Positions 26,915 through 35,810 of a stretch of 64,000 bases of DNA are shown in pieces (the stretch's first letter is position 1; each line of letters starts with the position of its first letter). Under the pieces are notes generated by a model. The model saw only the letters and a list, made by a program, of their open reading frames with translations. It did not search any database and was not told where the DNA came from. The DNA is from Streptomyces sp. I6 (GTDB lineage Bacteria > Actinomycetota > Actinomycetes > Streptomycetales > Streptomycetaceae): positions 4,348,501 through 4,412,500 of the forward strand of contig RHDP01000001.1 in NCBI GenBank assembly GCA_003725745.1, written 5' to 3'. The translations under genes were made by a program, and so were the position numbers.

Positions 26915-27018
26915 GGGCCAGACCGTAGCGGGAGTCGGGACGGGATGGGCCGGGGTCGCCGGACAGTGGGCCCGTGGGCCCATGACCCCCCGTCACCCCG
27001 GCCCCTAGGGTCGGTCCC

Positions 27019-28050
27019 GTGGAGTACGTGTACGTGACGCTGATCGCCGCCGCGGTGTGGGGGGCCGCGGCCGGGGTGCTCGTGCCGCGCCCCGTCTATC
27101 GGATGTCCGTCGAGCCGGGGGAGGCGTGGCGGACCGCCTGCCCCGCCGGGCATCCGATCACCGGGCCCGCGCGCGGCTGGCTGGGGCCCGCGCGCTGCCC
27201 GCGCTGCGTGCCACCTGTGCCCGTGCGGCCTGCGGTCGTGCCCGCTGGCGCGCCTGGGACCGGGGCACGGGAGGTGCCCGGCGCGCGGGGCGGTGCTGCC
27301 GGTTCGGGGGTCGCGGCGGGGCGGGGTGGTGTGAACGGGCCGGGTGGTACGGAGGGGCCGGGGGGCGTAGCCGGTTCGGCGGTCGCTGACGGGCCGGGCG
27401 GCGCCGCCGGCGCACCAGGGCTCGGGGCGCCAGGGGCCGGGGCGCCAGGGGCCGGGCCGGGTGGTGCGGACGGGTCCGAAGGCGCGGACGCCCGCGGGAC
27501 CGCCGCCTACCGGTGCCCGCTCCTGGTGCCGGCGGCCACCGCGCTCGCCTGTGCGGCACTCGCCGCGGCCGTCGGGCCCCGGCCGGAGTTGGCGGTGTGG
27601 CTGCTGCTCGTGCCCGTCGCCGCCCTGCTCGCCCTGGTCGACCGCAACGTCCACCGGCTCCCGGACCAGCTGACGCTGCCGCTTGCCGCCGCGGCCGCCG
27701 TACTGCTCGGCGGGGCGGCCCTTCTCCCCGGCGCGGGCGGGTCATGGACGACCGCGCTGCTCGGCGGTCCCGTGCTGGGCGCCGGGTACCTCGTGCTTTT
27801 CCTCGTCAATCCGAACGGTATGGGCTTCGGTGATGTGAAGCTGGCCCTGTCGCTCGGCGTGGCGCTCGGCTGGTACGGCTGGGAGGTGCTCTTCCTGGGG
27901 GCCTTCGCGGGGTTTCTGCTCGGCGCCGTGTACGGGCTCGGGCTCGTCGTCCTCCGCGGGGCGAGGCGCGATACGGCCATCCCGTTCGGGCCGTTCATGG
28001 TCTCGGGCACGCTGGTCGGACTGCTGCTGGGCGGGCTCGCCGCCGGCTGA
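27019..28050 (+). CDS. Prepilin peptidase (A24/TadV-like) with Gly/Ala-rich insertion
   Basis: A 343-residue membrane aspartyl protease that would process the Flp pilin and TadE-like proteins. The catalytic aspartates are in VDRNVHRLPDQLTLP (about residue 208) and GFGDVKL (about 272). N-terminal cysteines (ACPAGHPI, RCPRCVPP) resemble the zinc motif of bifunctional PilD-type enzymes, but the methyltransferase domain is replaced by about 90 Gly/Ala/Pro residues (about 75-165). Six to seven helices follow. GTG 27019 lies just after GGTCGGTCCC, possibly a nearly leaderless transcript. It is the only prepilin peptidase in the window, 3.8 kb from the pilus locus. Confidence 0.88.
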   Translation: MEYVYVTLIAAAVWGAAAGVLVPRPVYRMSVEPGEAWRTACPAGHPITGPARGWLGPARCPRCVPPVPVRPAVVPAGAPGTGAREVPGARGGAAGSGVAAGRGGVNGPGGTEGPGGVAGSAVADGPGGAAGAPGLGAPGAGAPGAGPGGADGSEGADARGTAAYRCPLLVPAATALACAALAAAVGPRPELAVWLLLVPVAALLALVDRNVHRLPDQLTLPLAAAAAVLLGGAALLPGAGGSWTTALLGGPVLGAGYLVLFLVNPNGMGFGDVKLALSLGVALGWYGWEVLFLGAFAGFLLGAVYGLGLVVLRGARRDTAIPFGPFMVSGTLVGLLLGGLAAG

Positions 28051-28173
28051 GCGGGGCGCGGCGAGTGCGTGCCGGTCGACCGGATCGGCGCAGCGGGAGG
28101 CCGGGAAGGGCGGAACCGTCCGCGTGCCGGGCGTGCCCGCGACTCCCGGTCGTCCCGGGGCAGACTGGGGTCC

Positions 28174-28566
28174 ATGGACCTCACACCCGTCAATCTGACC
28201 GAGGCACTCGCCTCTTTCGGCGATGTGTACAGCCCCCGCATCGTTGCCCGGATGAACGACTACGACATACGCGTGGCGCACGTGGCCGGGGAGCACGTCT
28301 GGCACGTCCACGAGGACACCGACGAGTTCTTCCTCGTCCTCGACGGTCGCTTCGACATCGCGATGCGGGACGCGGACGGAGCGGAGACGACGGTCGCCCT
28401 CCGCAAGGGGGACACGTTCGTCGTGCCGAAGGGCACCGAGCACAAGCCGTCGTCGCCGGGCGGCTCGATCCTGATGTTCGAGCCGGCCGGCACGAAGTCC
28501 ACGGGCGACCGCCACGAAGGGGAGATCCCCGCCCACGTGGACAGCACCACAGGTCACGCCCTCTAG
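28174..28566 (+). CDS. Small cupin-domain protein
   Basis: A 130-residue single-domain cupin. The first cupin motif is EHVWHVHEDTDEFFLVLDG (metal-binding histidines and glutamate) and the second is FVVPKGTEHKPSSPGGS. Such proteins bind a metal and act as small sugar or keto-acid isomerases, dioxygenases or binding proteins; the substrate is not readable. The ATG at 28174 is chosen over an upstream in-frame start that adds an Arg/Gly-rich stretch. It ends 11 bp before the DUF2079 gene on the same strand, so the two may be cotranscribed. Confidence 0.8.
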   Translation: MDLTPVNLTEALASFGDVYSPRIVARMNDYDIRVAHVAGEHVWHVHEDTDEFFLVLDGRFDIAMRDADGAETTVALRKGDTFVVPKGTEHKPSSPGGSILMFEPAGTKSTGDRHEGEIPAHVDSTTGHAL

Positions 28567-28577
28567 CATGCGGACGC

Positions 28578-30104
28578 ATGCGGACATTCTTTGACAATCT
28601 GGCTGTCTCGCGTGCGCGGCCGAAGCCGGTTCCGGCTTCCGCGGCCGCCCGGCCGCCGGAAGGTCCCTCCGCCGCCCTCCTCCCCTGGGGTTGGGCGGCG
28701 GTCCTGTCCCTGCTCTACGCGACCGTCGCCGTGCGCCGCCACCAGCTCCTCCGCACCACGGGCTACGACCTAGGCATCTTCGAGCAGGCGGTACGCGCCT
28801 ACGCCCGGCTCCAGGCTCCCGTCGTCCCGTTGCGCGGCGACGGCTTCAACCTGCTCGGCGACCACTTCCACCCGCTGCTCGCCGCCCTCGCCCCGCTCTA
28901 CGGGCTCTGGCCGTCCCCGCTCTGCCTGCTCGTGGCCCAGTCCGCCCTGCTCGCCCTCGCCGTCGTGCCGCTGGCCCGCTGGGCCGTCAGGGCGCTCGGC
29001 CGCCGCGCCGCGCACGTCGTCGCGTTCGGCTACGGCGCGAGCTGGGGCATCGCCTCGGCTGCCGCTTTCGACTTCCACGAGGTGGCCCTGGCCGTACCGC
29101 TCCTGGCCTTCGCCCTCGAAGCGCTCGGCCGGCGACGCTGGGTGCGGGCCGTCGCCTGGGCCGCGCCCCTGCTGCTGGTCAAGGAGGACCTGGGGCTGAC
29201 CCTGGCGGCCGTGGGCGCCTATGTGGCATGGAAGGGGCCCCGGAAGCTGGGGATCGCGACGGCCGCGGCCGGGCTCATCGGCAGCGCCGTCGAGATCACG
29301 TTGCTGCTGCCGGCCTTCAACCCCGGCGGCGGGTACGCCCACGGAAGCAACCTCACCGACGGGTACGGCTCGCTCCTCGCCATGCTGGCCTTCGCGCCGC
29401 TCGACGCGCTACGCCCCGACGTCAAGGCCATGACCCTCGTGCTGGTGTTCGCCCCCAGTGCGCTCCTGGCCCTGCGGTCACCGCTGGCGCTGATCGCCGT
29501 GCCGACGCTCGCCTGGCGGATGCTGTCGGAGAACGCGTTCCACTGGGGGACCGCCTTCCACTACAGCGCGGTGCTGATGCCCGTCGTCTTCGCCGGGCTC
29601 GTCGACGCCCTCGACCGCTACCGGCAGGCCGGTGATCCGCTCGCGGTCCGCCATGTGCGCGCCTCGCTGGTCACGGTCCTCGCCGTGACGGTGGTGATGC
29701 TGCCGTCCTTTCCGCTCGCCCAGCTGGCGCAGCGGGCCACCTGGCGCACCACCCCGCACATCGAGGCCGCCCGGGCGCTGCTCCAGCGGATCCCGGACGG
29801 GGCGACGGTCGCCGCCTCCAACCGGTTCGTACCCCAGCTCACCTCCCGCTGCCACGTCGTGCTCTTCCCGACCTGGCCGGTCGAGGGGCATCTGTACGAG
29901 TACGACGGGAAGCGAACGCCCCGACCCACCGCGGAATGGATCATCCACGACAGCAGGGCCCCGGAGGCGTGGCCGTACCGGACGGGCCACTGGCCGTATC
30001 CGCCCGAGCGGCAGCAGGCCGAACTGGACGCGGCACAGCGGGCGTACGGCTACGAGCGTGTCGCGGCCCTCGACGGCATCACGCTGCTGAGGCGCACCCG
30101 GTGA
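28578..30104 (+). CDS. DUF2079 integral membrane protein
   Basis: A 508-residue membrane protein with about nine to ten helices, of the DUF2079 family that resembles GT-C glycosyltransferases. YDLGIFEQAVRAYA and LLGDHFHPLLAALAPLY are the conserved periplasmic-loop motifs, and VAASNRFVPQLTSR marks the C-terminal domain. The acceptor and donor are unknown. ATG 28578 is the second of two ATGCGGAC repeats; the first (28568) is out of frame. A longer frame from 28065 crosses the cupin gene and is rejected. The gene ends before a cluster of hairpins. Confidence 0.82.
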   Translation: MRTFFDNLAVSRARPKPVPASAAARPPEGPSAALLPWGWAAVLSLLYATVAVRRHQLLRTTGYDLGIFEQAVRAYARLQAPVVPLRGDGFNLLGDHFHPLLAALAPLYGLWPSPLCLLVAQSALLALAVVPLARWAVRALGRRAAHVVAFGYGASWGIASAAAFDFHEVALAVPLLAFALEALGRRRWVRAVAWAAPLLLVKEDLGLTLAAVGAYVAWKGPRKLGIATAAAGLIGSAVEITLLLPAFNPGGGYAHGSNLTDGYGSLLAMLAFAPLDALRPDVKAMTLVLVFAPSALLALRSPLALIAVPTLAWRMLSENAFHWGTAFHYSAVLMPVVFAGLVDALDRYRQAGDPLAVRHVRASLVTVLAVTVVMLPSFPLAQLAQRATWRTTPHIEAARALLQRIPDGATVAASNRFVPQLTSRCHVVLFPTWPVEGHLYEYDGKRTPRPTAEWIIHDSRAPEAWPYRTGHWPYPPERQQAELDAAQRAYGYERVAALDGITLLRRTR

Positions 30105-30154
30105 CCTCGCATACGGGACCGGCCGGCTGCTCCGGCATGTCGGCCGCCCGGTCC

Positions 30155-30318
30155 TGCGCGGTGACCCTCGGGCACGGGACCGGCCGGCGCCGGCCGAGGA
30201 GGCCGGCGTGCGGGTCGCCCGGTGACCCTCGGGCACGGGACCGGCGGCCACCGTCCGTGCCGCAGGCCGACCGGCCCGTCGTGGGTGGACCGTCCGTGCC
30301 GCAGGACACGGCCGTCCG
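30155..30318. repeat. Direct repeats after the DUF2079 gene
   Basis: GTGACCCTCGGGCACGGGAC occurs at about 30161 and 30222, and CCGTCCGTGCCGCAGG occurs at about 30250 and 30290. In the 576-bp gap 30105-30680 I see these repeats and three hairpins but no gene. Confidence 0.65.
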
Positions 30319-30518
30319 CGGGGGTTGCGTCAACCGGGTGCATATTGGCCCGTTCCCCCGTAGGGAGTACGGGCCGCACTCGGCGCGGAGGCCCGACCCG
30401 GCCGCTGCCCAGGGCCTTTACCCTTTTCGTACCGCAGTCGTACGACTTCGGAGAGTAGTGACCGCCTGCCGTGGCGCGCGGCTTCCTGCACGAAGGGTTA
30501 TGGTGGAACTCCCCCCTC

Positions 30519-30550
30519 GGGCCGGTCCGTATCCCCCCACGGACCGGCCC
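30519..30550 (+). terminator. Terminator 1 of a triple cluster
   Basis: Perfect 12-bp arms GGGCCGGTCCGT (30519-30530) and ACGGACCGGCCC (30539-30550), followed by GTTTCCTTT, one of the few T-rich tails in the window. Oriented for the DUF2079 transcript. Confidence 0.75.
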
Positions 30551-30571
30551 GTTTCCTTTGCCCCAGTAGCC

Positions 30572-30601
30572 CCCCAGTGGCCCGCGAGTGGGCCACTGGG
30601 G
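30572..30601. terminator. Terminator 2 of a triple cluster
   Basis: Perfect 12-bp arms CCCCAGTGGCCC (30572-30583) and GGGCCACTGGGG (30590-30601), loop GCGAGT. Can act in both directions. Confidence 0.65.
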
Positions 30602-30628
30602 TACGCGGGTTCCCCGGGGAGTGGTCCC

Positions 30629-30656
30629 AGGGCACTCGAGTGGCCCCGAGTGCCCT
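30629..30656. terminator. Terminator 3 of a triple cluster
   Basis: Perfect 10-bp arms AGGGCACTCG (30629-30638) and CGAGTGCCCT (30647-30656), 25 bases beyond the stop of the minus-strand aldo/keto reductase. Confidence 0.65.
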
Positions 30657-30680
30657 CGAAGGGGCCGGGGCGCGGGGAGA

Positions 30681-31718
30681 TCAGCCGCGGTCGGCCCAGA
30701 TGTTCGTCCCCGCGGTGTCCACCGCGAAGACGTCGATCTCCTTCAGCTCCTCGTCGGTGAGTGGCGCCGCGTGGAGCGCGGCCACGTTCTCCTCCAGCTG
30801 GCCGGCACTGCTCGCGCCGATCAGGGCCGAGGTCATCCGGTCGTCGCGCAGCACCCAGCTGAGCGCCAGCTGGGCGAGCGTCTGGCCGCGCCGCCGCGCT
30901 ATCTCGTTGAGGCCCCGGAGCCGGCGCAGCATCTCCTCGGAGAGCAGGTTCGGGTCGAGGGACTTGCCCTGGGTCGCCCGCGAGCCCTCCGGTACGCCGG
31001 TGAGGTACTTGCCGGTGAGGAGCCCCTGGGCGAGCGGTACGAAGGAGATGCAGCCCATACCGGCCGCCTCCAGGGTGTCGAGGATCCCGTCGTCCTCGAT
31101 CCAGCGGTTGATCATCGAGTAGGACGGCTGGTGGATGAGCGCCGGGACGCCCATCTCCTTCAGCAGCCGGGCTGCCTCGGCGGTCTGCTCGGAGTTGTAC
31201 GAGGAGACGCCCACGTAGAGGGCCTTGCCCTGCTGGACGGCGGACGCCAGGGCGCCCATCGTCTCCTCCAGCGGGGTGTGCGGGTCGAAGCGGTGCGAGT
31301 AGAAGATGTCGACGTAGTCCAGGCCCATCCGCTTCAGCGACGCGTCCAGCGAGGACATCAGGTACTTGCGGGAGCCCCACTCGCCGTAGGGTCCGGGGTG
31401 CATCAGATAGCCGGCCTTGGTGGAGACGATCAGCTCGTCCCGGTACGGCGCGAAGTCCCGGGCGAAGATCTTGCCGAAGTTCAGCTCGGCGGAGCCGGGG
31501 GGCGGTCCGTAGTTGTTCGCCAGGTCGAAATGGGTGACGCCGAGGTCGAAGGCGCGGCGCAGGATCGCCCGCTGCGAGGCGAGCGCGCGGTCGTCGCCGA
31601 AGTTGTGCCACAGGCCCAGGGAGATCGCGGGGAGCCTGAGCCCGCTGCGGCCGGTCCGGCGGTACTCCATCGAGGCGTAGCGGTCCTCGGCTGCACGGTA
31701 ATAGGGGGAATCGTTCAC
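30681..31718 (-). CDS. Aldo/keto reductase (YghZ/Mgr-like)
   Basis: A 345-residue NADPH-dependent reductase. The fold is shown by GVTHFDLANNYGPPPGSAEL (catalytic Asp and Tyr), STKAGYLMHPGPYGE (catalytic Lys), DIFYSHRFD (catalytic His) and the C-terminal NADPH-binding ALIGASSAGQLEENVAAL. The closest recognised subgroup is the E. coli YghZ/Bacillus YccK branch acting on L-glyceraldehyde-3-phosphate and other aldehydes. The GTG at 31718 follows AGGGAAGC closely. An alternative ATG lies 16 codons later. It is divergent from the cis-prenyltransferase gene, separated by 111 bp. Confidence 0.88.
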   Translation of the reverse strand: MNDSPYYRAAEDRYASMEYRRTGRSGLRLPAISLGLWHNFGDDRALASQRAILRRAFDLGVTHFDLANNYGPPPGSAELNFGKIFARDFAPYRDELIVSTKAGYLMHPGPYGEWGSRKYLMSSLDASLKRMGLDYVDIFYSHRFDPHTPLEETMGALASAVQQGKALYVGVSSYNSEQTAEAARLLKEMGVPALIHQPSYSMINRWIEDDGILDTLEAAGMGCISFVPLAQGLLTGKYLTGVPEGSRATQGKSLDPNLLSEEMLRRLRGLNEIARRRGQTLAQLALSWVLRDDRMTSALIGASSAGQLEENVAALHAAPLTDEELKEIDVFAVDTAGTNIWADRG

Positions 31719-31829
31719 GCTTCCCTGCCTATCACGGACTTGTGACAGACCGGGTTGGGTGCGCCCGGCCGCTCCGCAGTAGTGTGACGGCGTCGGGGGG
31801 TCAGCCACAGCACGGAGGGGTTAAGGACT

Positions 31830-32591
31830 GTGAACCTGCGCGACCTGGTGTACGGGCTCTACGCACGCCGGGTGGAGGGCCGCCTCGACCACGCCCAGGT
31901 GCCCAAGCACATCGGTGTCATCCTCGACGGCAACCGGCGCTGGGCGAAGGCGTCGGGCGGCACGGCCGCGGAGGGACACCGGGCCGGGGCGGAAAAGATC
32001 TCCGAGCTGCTGGGCTGGTGCGCCGAGACCGACGTCGAGGTGGTCACGCTCTGGATGCTGTCCACGGACAACTTCGACCGCCCGGAGGAGGAGCTGCGCC
32101 CGCTTCTCGGCATCATCGAGAACACCGTGCGCAATCTGGCCTCCGACGGCCGGTGGCGGGTGCACCACGTGGGCACCATGGACCTGCTTCCCGCCGGGAC
32201 CCAGTCGGTGCTCAAGGAGGCCCAGCAGTCGACCGCCGGCATCGACGGGATACTGGTCAACGTCGCGGTGGGCTACGGCGGCCGCCAGGAGATCGCGGAC
32301 GCGGTGCGCTCGCTGCTGAACGAGCACGCCGCGAGGGGGACGACCTTCGAGGAACTCGCGGAGATCGTCGACACCGACATGATCGCCTCCCACCTCTACA
32401 CGCGCGGGCAGCCCGACCCCGACCTGGTGATCCGCACGAGCGGCGAGCAGCGTCTGTCGGGCTTCATGCTCTGGCAGAGCGCGCACTCCGAGTACTACTT
32501 CTGCGAGGTGTTCTGGCCGGCCTTCCGCAAGGTCGACTTCCTTCGCGCACTCCGCGACTACGCCGCCCGCCACCGCCGCTACGGGGCCTGA
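31830..32591 (+). CDS. uppS: Isoprenyl transferase (cis-prenyltransferase, UppS family)
   Basis: A 253-residue enzyme that adds isopentenyl diphosphate units in cis to an allylic primer, making the polyprenyl carrier for cell-wall synthesis. HIGVILDGNRRWAK holds the catalytic Asp. TLWMLSTDNFDRP, RTSGEQRLSGFMLWQSAHSE and the EVFWP motif complete the family signature. The GTG at 31830 follows GGAGGGGTTAAGGA. Actinobacteria often have two such genes with different product lengths, so whether this makes the C55 carrier or a shorter chain is not certain. Confidence 0.92.
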   Translation: MNLRDLVYGLYARRVEGRLDHAQVPKHIGVILDGNRRWAKASGGTAAEGHRAGAEKISELLGWCAETDVEVVTLWMLSTDNFDRPEEELRPLLGIIENTVRNLASDGRWRVHHVGTMDLLPAGTQSVLKEAQQSTAGIDGILVNVAVGYGGRQEIADAVRSLLNEHAARGTTFEELAEIVDTDMIASHLYTRGQPDPDLVIRTSGEQRLSGFMLWQSAHSEYYFCEVFWPAFRKVDFLRALRDYAARHRRYGA

Positions 32592-32935
32592 CGACGGGCC
32601 ACCGGCGGCAGGGCCTCCGTTCGACTCCTCCTCGGGGCGCGGTGTCCGCGCCAGGCCGCTGGTTCCGTGACGGGGGGCCGGTGCACGGGGGGCCTTGCCC
32701 GTGGGGCGTCTGCCGTGCGGCGTCTCCCAGGACGAAGGCCGTTCCCGGCCGTTCCCCGCCGCTTCCGCCCGGAGACCCGCGGCGGCGGGTGCCGGACGGC
32801 CGGGTGCCGGGTGGCGGGATCTTGACGACCGGTCCCCCGTTCGGCCCAGGCGCAGTGGGCCGACCGGGTGGAAGCCGGGCACTCCTGAGGGTGGTCCCGG
32901 GCAGGGTCACCGCATGTTCATCGACGCGTCGTCAT

Positions 32936-33008
32936 ATGCCATGGCATGGCCGCGCTTGTTCGAGGGAATATCCCTGACAGGTCGACATCCGGACACCCGC
33001 TCCGGATG
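32936..33008. promoter_or_regulatory. Cluster of three palindromes upstream of the PIN-PhoH gene
   Basis: Within 73 bp: ATGCCATGGCAT (32936-32947, perfect), AGGGA-ATA-TCCCT (about 32963-32975), and CATCCGGA-7-TCCGGATG (32986-33008). They stand out from the surroundings in an otherwise empty 626-bp gap (32592-33217). They may be operators or RNA stems of a long 5' leader. Confidence 0.4.
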
Positions 33009-33217
33009 CCGTTCTACAGCGCGCGGCACCGAGCCGCTCGCCCGGGAGGCCCTTTGCGCCAGGACGACCGTGCGGCCAGCACGGAAGGAACGGGGGGCCG
33101 GTGCCCGGCCCGTGCATCGTGGCCGGAGACCGGTCCGGTCCCCTGCCGTTCGGTGGGGAGACCTCCAGCCCGCGACGCCGTCGCACCCCGATCTCAGCCG
33201 AGGGGGTACGTCCTTCC

Positions 33218-34540
33218 GTGGTGAACAGCACAAAGCGCCGCATGTCCGACAGGCGCACCTACGTCATCGACACCAGCGTCCTGCTGGCCGACCCCAACGC
33301 CGTCTCGCGCTTCGACGAGCACGAGGTCGTGCTCCCGATCGTCGTCGTGACGGAGCTGGAGGCCAAGAGGCACCACCCGGAACTCGGTTACTTCGCCAGG
33401 CAGGCACTGCGCCTGCTCGACGACTACCGGGTCCGGTACGGCCGCCTGGACGCACCCATCCCGATGGGCGACCTCGGCGGCACGCTGCGCGTCGAGCTCA
33501 ACCACTCGGACCCCGGGGTGCTTCCCGCCGGCTACCGGCTGGGTGACAACGACTCACGGATCCTCGCGGTGGCACGGAACCTCCAGGCAGAGGGGTACGA
33601 CGTCACCGTCGTGTCCAAGGATCTGCCGCTGCGCATCAAGGCGTCCTCCGTCGGCCTCCTCGCCGAGGAGTACCGTGCGGAACTCGCGGTAACGGATTCC
33701 GGTTGGACCGGAATGTCCGAACTGGCGCTGTCCGCGGAGCAGGTGGACATCCTCTTCGAGGAGGAGCACCTGCAGGTGCCGGAGGTGTCCGGCCTGCCCG
33801 TCCACACCGGACTCGTCCTCCAGTCGGAGCGGGGCAAGGCCCTCGGCCGGGTCGCCTCCGACGGAGGCGTCCGGCTCGTCCGGGGCGACCGCGAGGCCTT
33901 CGGCATCCGCGGCCGCAGTGCCGAGCAGCGCATCGCCCTCGATCTGCTGCTCGACCCGGACGTCGGCATCGTCTCGATGGGCGGCCGGGCGGGTACCGGC
34001 AAGTCCGCGCTGGCGCTCTGCGCCGGCCTGGAGGCCGTACTGGAGCGCCGGCAGCACCAGAAGGTGATGGTCTTCCGGCCGCTGTACGCGGTCGGCGGGC
34101 AGGAACTGGGCTATCTGCCGGGTACCGAGGCCGAGAAGATGAGCCCCTGGGCCCAGGCGGTCTTCGACACGCTCTCCGCGGTGGCCGGACGCGAGGTCAT
34201 CGAGGAGGTCCTCGGCAGGGGCATGCTCGAGGTGCTGCCGCTGACCCACATCCGCGGACGCTCGCTGCACGACGCGTTCGTCATCGTGGACGAGGCCCAG
34301 TCCCTGGAGCGGAACGTCCTGCTGACCGTACTGTCCCGTATCGGGGCCAACTCGCGGGTCGTTCTCACCCATGACGTGGCGCAACGGGACAATCTTCGCG
34401 TGGGCCGCTATGACGGGGTCGTCGCCGTCGTCGAGAAGCTGAAGGGGCATCCGCTCTTCGCGCATGTCACGCTCACCCGGTCCGAGCGCTCGCAGATCGC
34501 CGCACTGGTGACCGAGATGCTGGAGGACGGGCCGATCTGA
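33218..34540 (+). CDS. PIN domain-PhoH ATPase fusion
   Basis: A 440-residue protein. N-terminal PIN nuclease domain (about 10-150): [23 protein letters not shown] and [11 protein letters not shown] carry the acidic active-site residues. PhoH-type RNA helicase/ATPase domain (about 235-440): Walker [10 protein letters not shown], Walker B FVIVDEAQ and [15 protein letters not shown]-PhoH (PhoH2) proteins unwind and cut RNA in an ATP-dependent way. GTG 33218 lies 11 bases after GAGGGGG; another GTG follows at once and an ATG at 33242 is possible. No adjacent antitoxin gene is seen. A strong hairpin ends the unit. Confidence 0.88.
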   Translation: MVNSTKRRMSDRRTYVIDTSVLLADPNAVSRFDEHEVVLPIVVVTELEAKRHHPELGYFARQALRLLDDYRVRYGRLDAPIPMGDLGGTLRVELNHSDPGVLPAGYRLGDNDSRILAVARNLQAEGYDVTVVSKDLPLRIKASSVGLLAEEYRAELAVTDSGWTGMSELALSAEQVDILFEEEHLQVPEVSGLPVHTGLVLQSERGKALGRVASDGGVRLVRGDREAFGIRGRSAEQRIALDLLLDPDVGIVSMGGRAGTGKSALALCAGLEAVLERRQHQKVMVFRPLYAVGGQELGYLPGTEAEKMSPWAQAVFDTLSAVAGREVIEEVLGRGMLEVLPLTHIRGRSLHDAFVIVDEAQSLERNVLLTVLSRIGANSRVVLTHDVAQRDNLRVGRYDGVVAVVEKLKGHPLFAHVTLTRSERSQIAALVTEMLEDGPI

Positions 34541-34564
34541 CGGGACCCGCGCGGCCCGGAAGTT

Positions 34565-34606
34565 GGCGCCGCCCGGCAAAGCGAGGGAGCTTAGCCGGGC
34601 GGCGCC
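34565..34606 (+). terminator. Terminator of the PIN-PhoH gene
   Basis: Perfect 13-bp arms GGCGCCGCCCGGC (34565-34577) and GCCGGGCGGCGCC (34594-34606) with a 16-base loop, 24 bases after the stop. Confidence 0.75.
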
Positions 34607-34932
34607 GTGCTGCGCCGCCCTTTCCACAAAACTCCTGGGGCAAACGAGGTGTGAGCTTTCACACGCAGCCATGAATTGCCTTGCGGCATCCGCTTCCGGC
34701 AGAGTCTGGGTTCCGTCAGGCCCCGCATACGGCACAGCTGCACCCTCAGGGGTGCGGCACCACACAACTCCACAGACGCCGCCGTATGCCGCCCGAGCAC
34801 CACGCGGCACTCCCGCAGGGGAGCGCCCACCGGGCCCGTGCCTCCCGTGACCTAGCAAGAGGGAGTGCCAGTGCCAGGGGCACGATTGCGCCCGCGAGGT
34901 CACCTGTGCGGGCGGTGCTGGAAGGAAACCGT
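34607..34932 (+). promoter_or_regulatory. Long 5' region of the transglycosylase gene
   Basis: About 325 bp without a gene. It contains hairpins GTGTGA-GCTT-TCACAC (34649-34664) and GCACCC-TCAG-GGGTGC (about 34740-34755). Several Streptomyces wall-hydrolase genes have a cyclic-di-AMP ydaO riboswitch here, but I could not find that RNA's conserved strings, so none is called. Confidence 0.35.
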
Positions 34933-35655
34933 GTGAGCCGGATCTCGGTCCGGGGATTCGCAGTGGCGTCCGCCACCGCAGTCACCACTGTCGGCGCTGT
35001 CGTGGGTGTTGCCTCGGGCAACTCCCTTCCCGCGAACGGCGACAACCTGGAGACGACCGCGGCGGACGCGACGCTGCTCGCGGACATCCCCGTCGGTGAG
35101 CAGGCCCAGGTTCAGGTCGCGTCCCTGACCCAGCAGGCCGACGCGCAGGCGGCCGCCGCCGACGCGTCCGCGAGGAAGTCCGCGGAGGAGGCGGCTCGCC
35201 TCCAGGCCGCCAAGGACGCCGAGGCGAAGAAGGAAGCCGCCGAGGAGAAGGCCCAGCGCGAGGCCGAGGCCGAGGCCGAGGCCCGGGAGGCCAAGGAGGC
35301 CGAGGAGCGCGCCAGCCGCTCCGCCGTCCGGGAAGCCTCCAGCTTCTCGACGCAGTCGTCGTACAGCATCTCCGAGGTCCAGGCGATCGCCCGCCAGATG
35401 GTCCCCGGCGACCAGTTCCAGTGCTTCAGCAACATCGTGGACCACGAGTCCAGCTGGAACTACCGGGCCCAGAACCCGTCCTCCGGCGCCTACGGCCTCG
35501 TCCAGGCGCTCCCGGGCTCCAAGATGGCGTCCGCCGGCGCCGACTGGCAGACGAACCCCGCCACCCAGATCAAGTGGGGCCTGAACTACATGAACGACCG
35601 CTACGGCAGCCCCTGCGGCGCCTGGTCGTTCTGGCAGGCCAACCGCTGGTACTAG
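34933..35655 (+). CDS. Secreted lytic transglycosylase-like protein with coiled coil
   Basis: A 240-residue exported wall enzyme. The GTG at 34933 follows GAAGGAAA and opens a signal (VASATAVTTVGAVVGVASGNS). Residues about 65-145 are an Ala/Glu/Lys-rich coiled coil (EEAARLQAAKDAEAKKEA). The C-terminal SLT-like domain (about 155-240) includes FSNIVDHESSWNYRAQNPS with the likely catalytic Glu, GAYGLVQALPGSKM and CGAWSFWQANRWY; two cysteines may pair. It probably cleaves peptidoglycan glycan strands outside the cell. Upstream in-frame ATGs add His/Arg-rich sequence and are rejected. Confidence 0.85.
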   Translation: MSRISVRGFAVASATAVTTVGAVVGVASGNSLPANGDNLETTAADATLLADIPVGEQAQVQVASLTQQADAQAAAADASARKSAEEAARLQAAKDAEAKKEAAEEKAQREAEAEAEAREAKEAEERASRSAVREASSFSTQSSYSISEVQAIARQMVPGDQFQCFSNIVDHESSWNYRAQNPSSGAYGLVQALPGSKMASAGADWQTNPATQIKWGLNYMNDRYGSPCGAWSFWQANRWY

Positions 35656-35733
35656 CCTGTTCAGGCCGATGGCCTGCGCCGGCCGGACCCTGGACCCCGG
35701 GTCCCGGAGCGTCCCGGCTGCCCGACTCCGCTG

Positions 35734-35761
35734 AGCCCCTCACCGTCCGACGGTGGGGGCT
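35734..35761 (+). terminator. Terminator after the transglycosylase gene
   Basis: AGCCCC-T-CACCGT, three-base loop, ACGGTGGGGGCT: 12 pairs with one bulged T, 78 bases after the stop and just before the permease promoter. Confidence 0.6.
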
Positions 35762-35810
35762 CGGTCCGTGTACGGTCGGGACGGACCTTGGGGGGAGAGG
35801 GAAGCACGAG

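Noticed and set aside
34607..34932. ydaO-type cyclic-di-AMP riboswitch before the transglycosylase gene
   Set aside because: The expected conserved strings (such as GGGGTGAA and the GTCAGCTAAC-like core) are not present.
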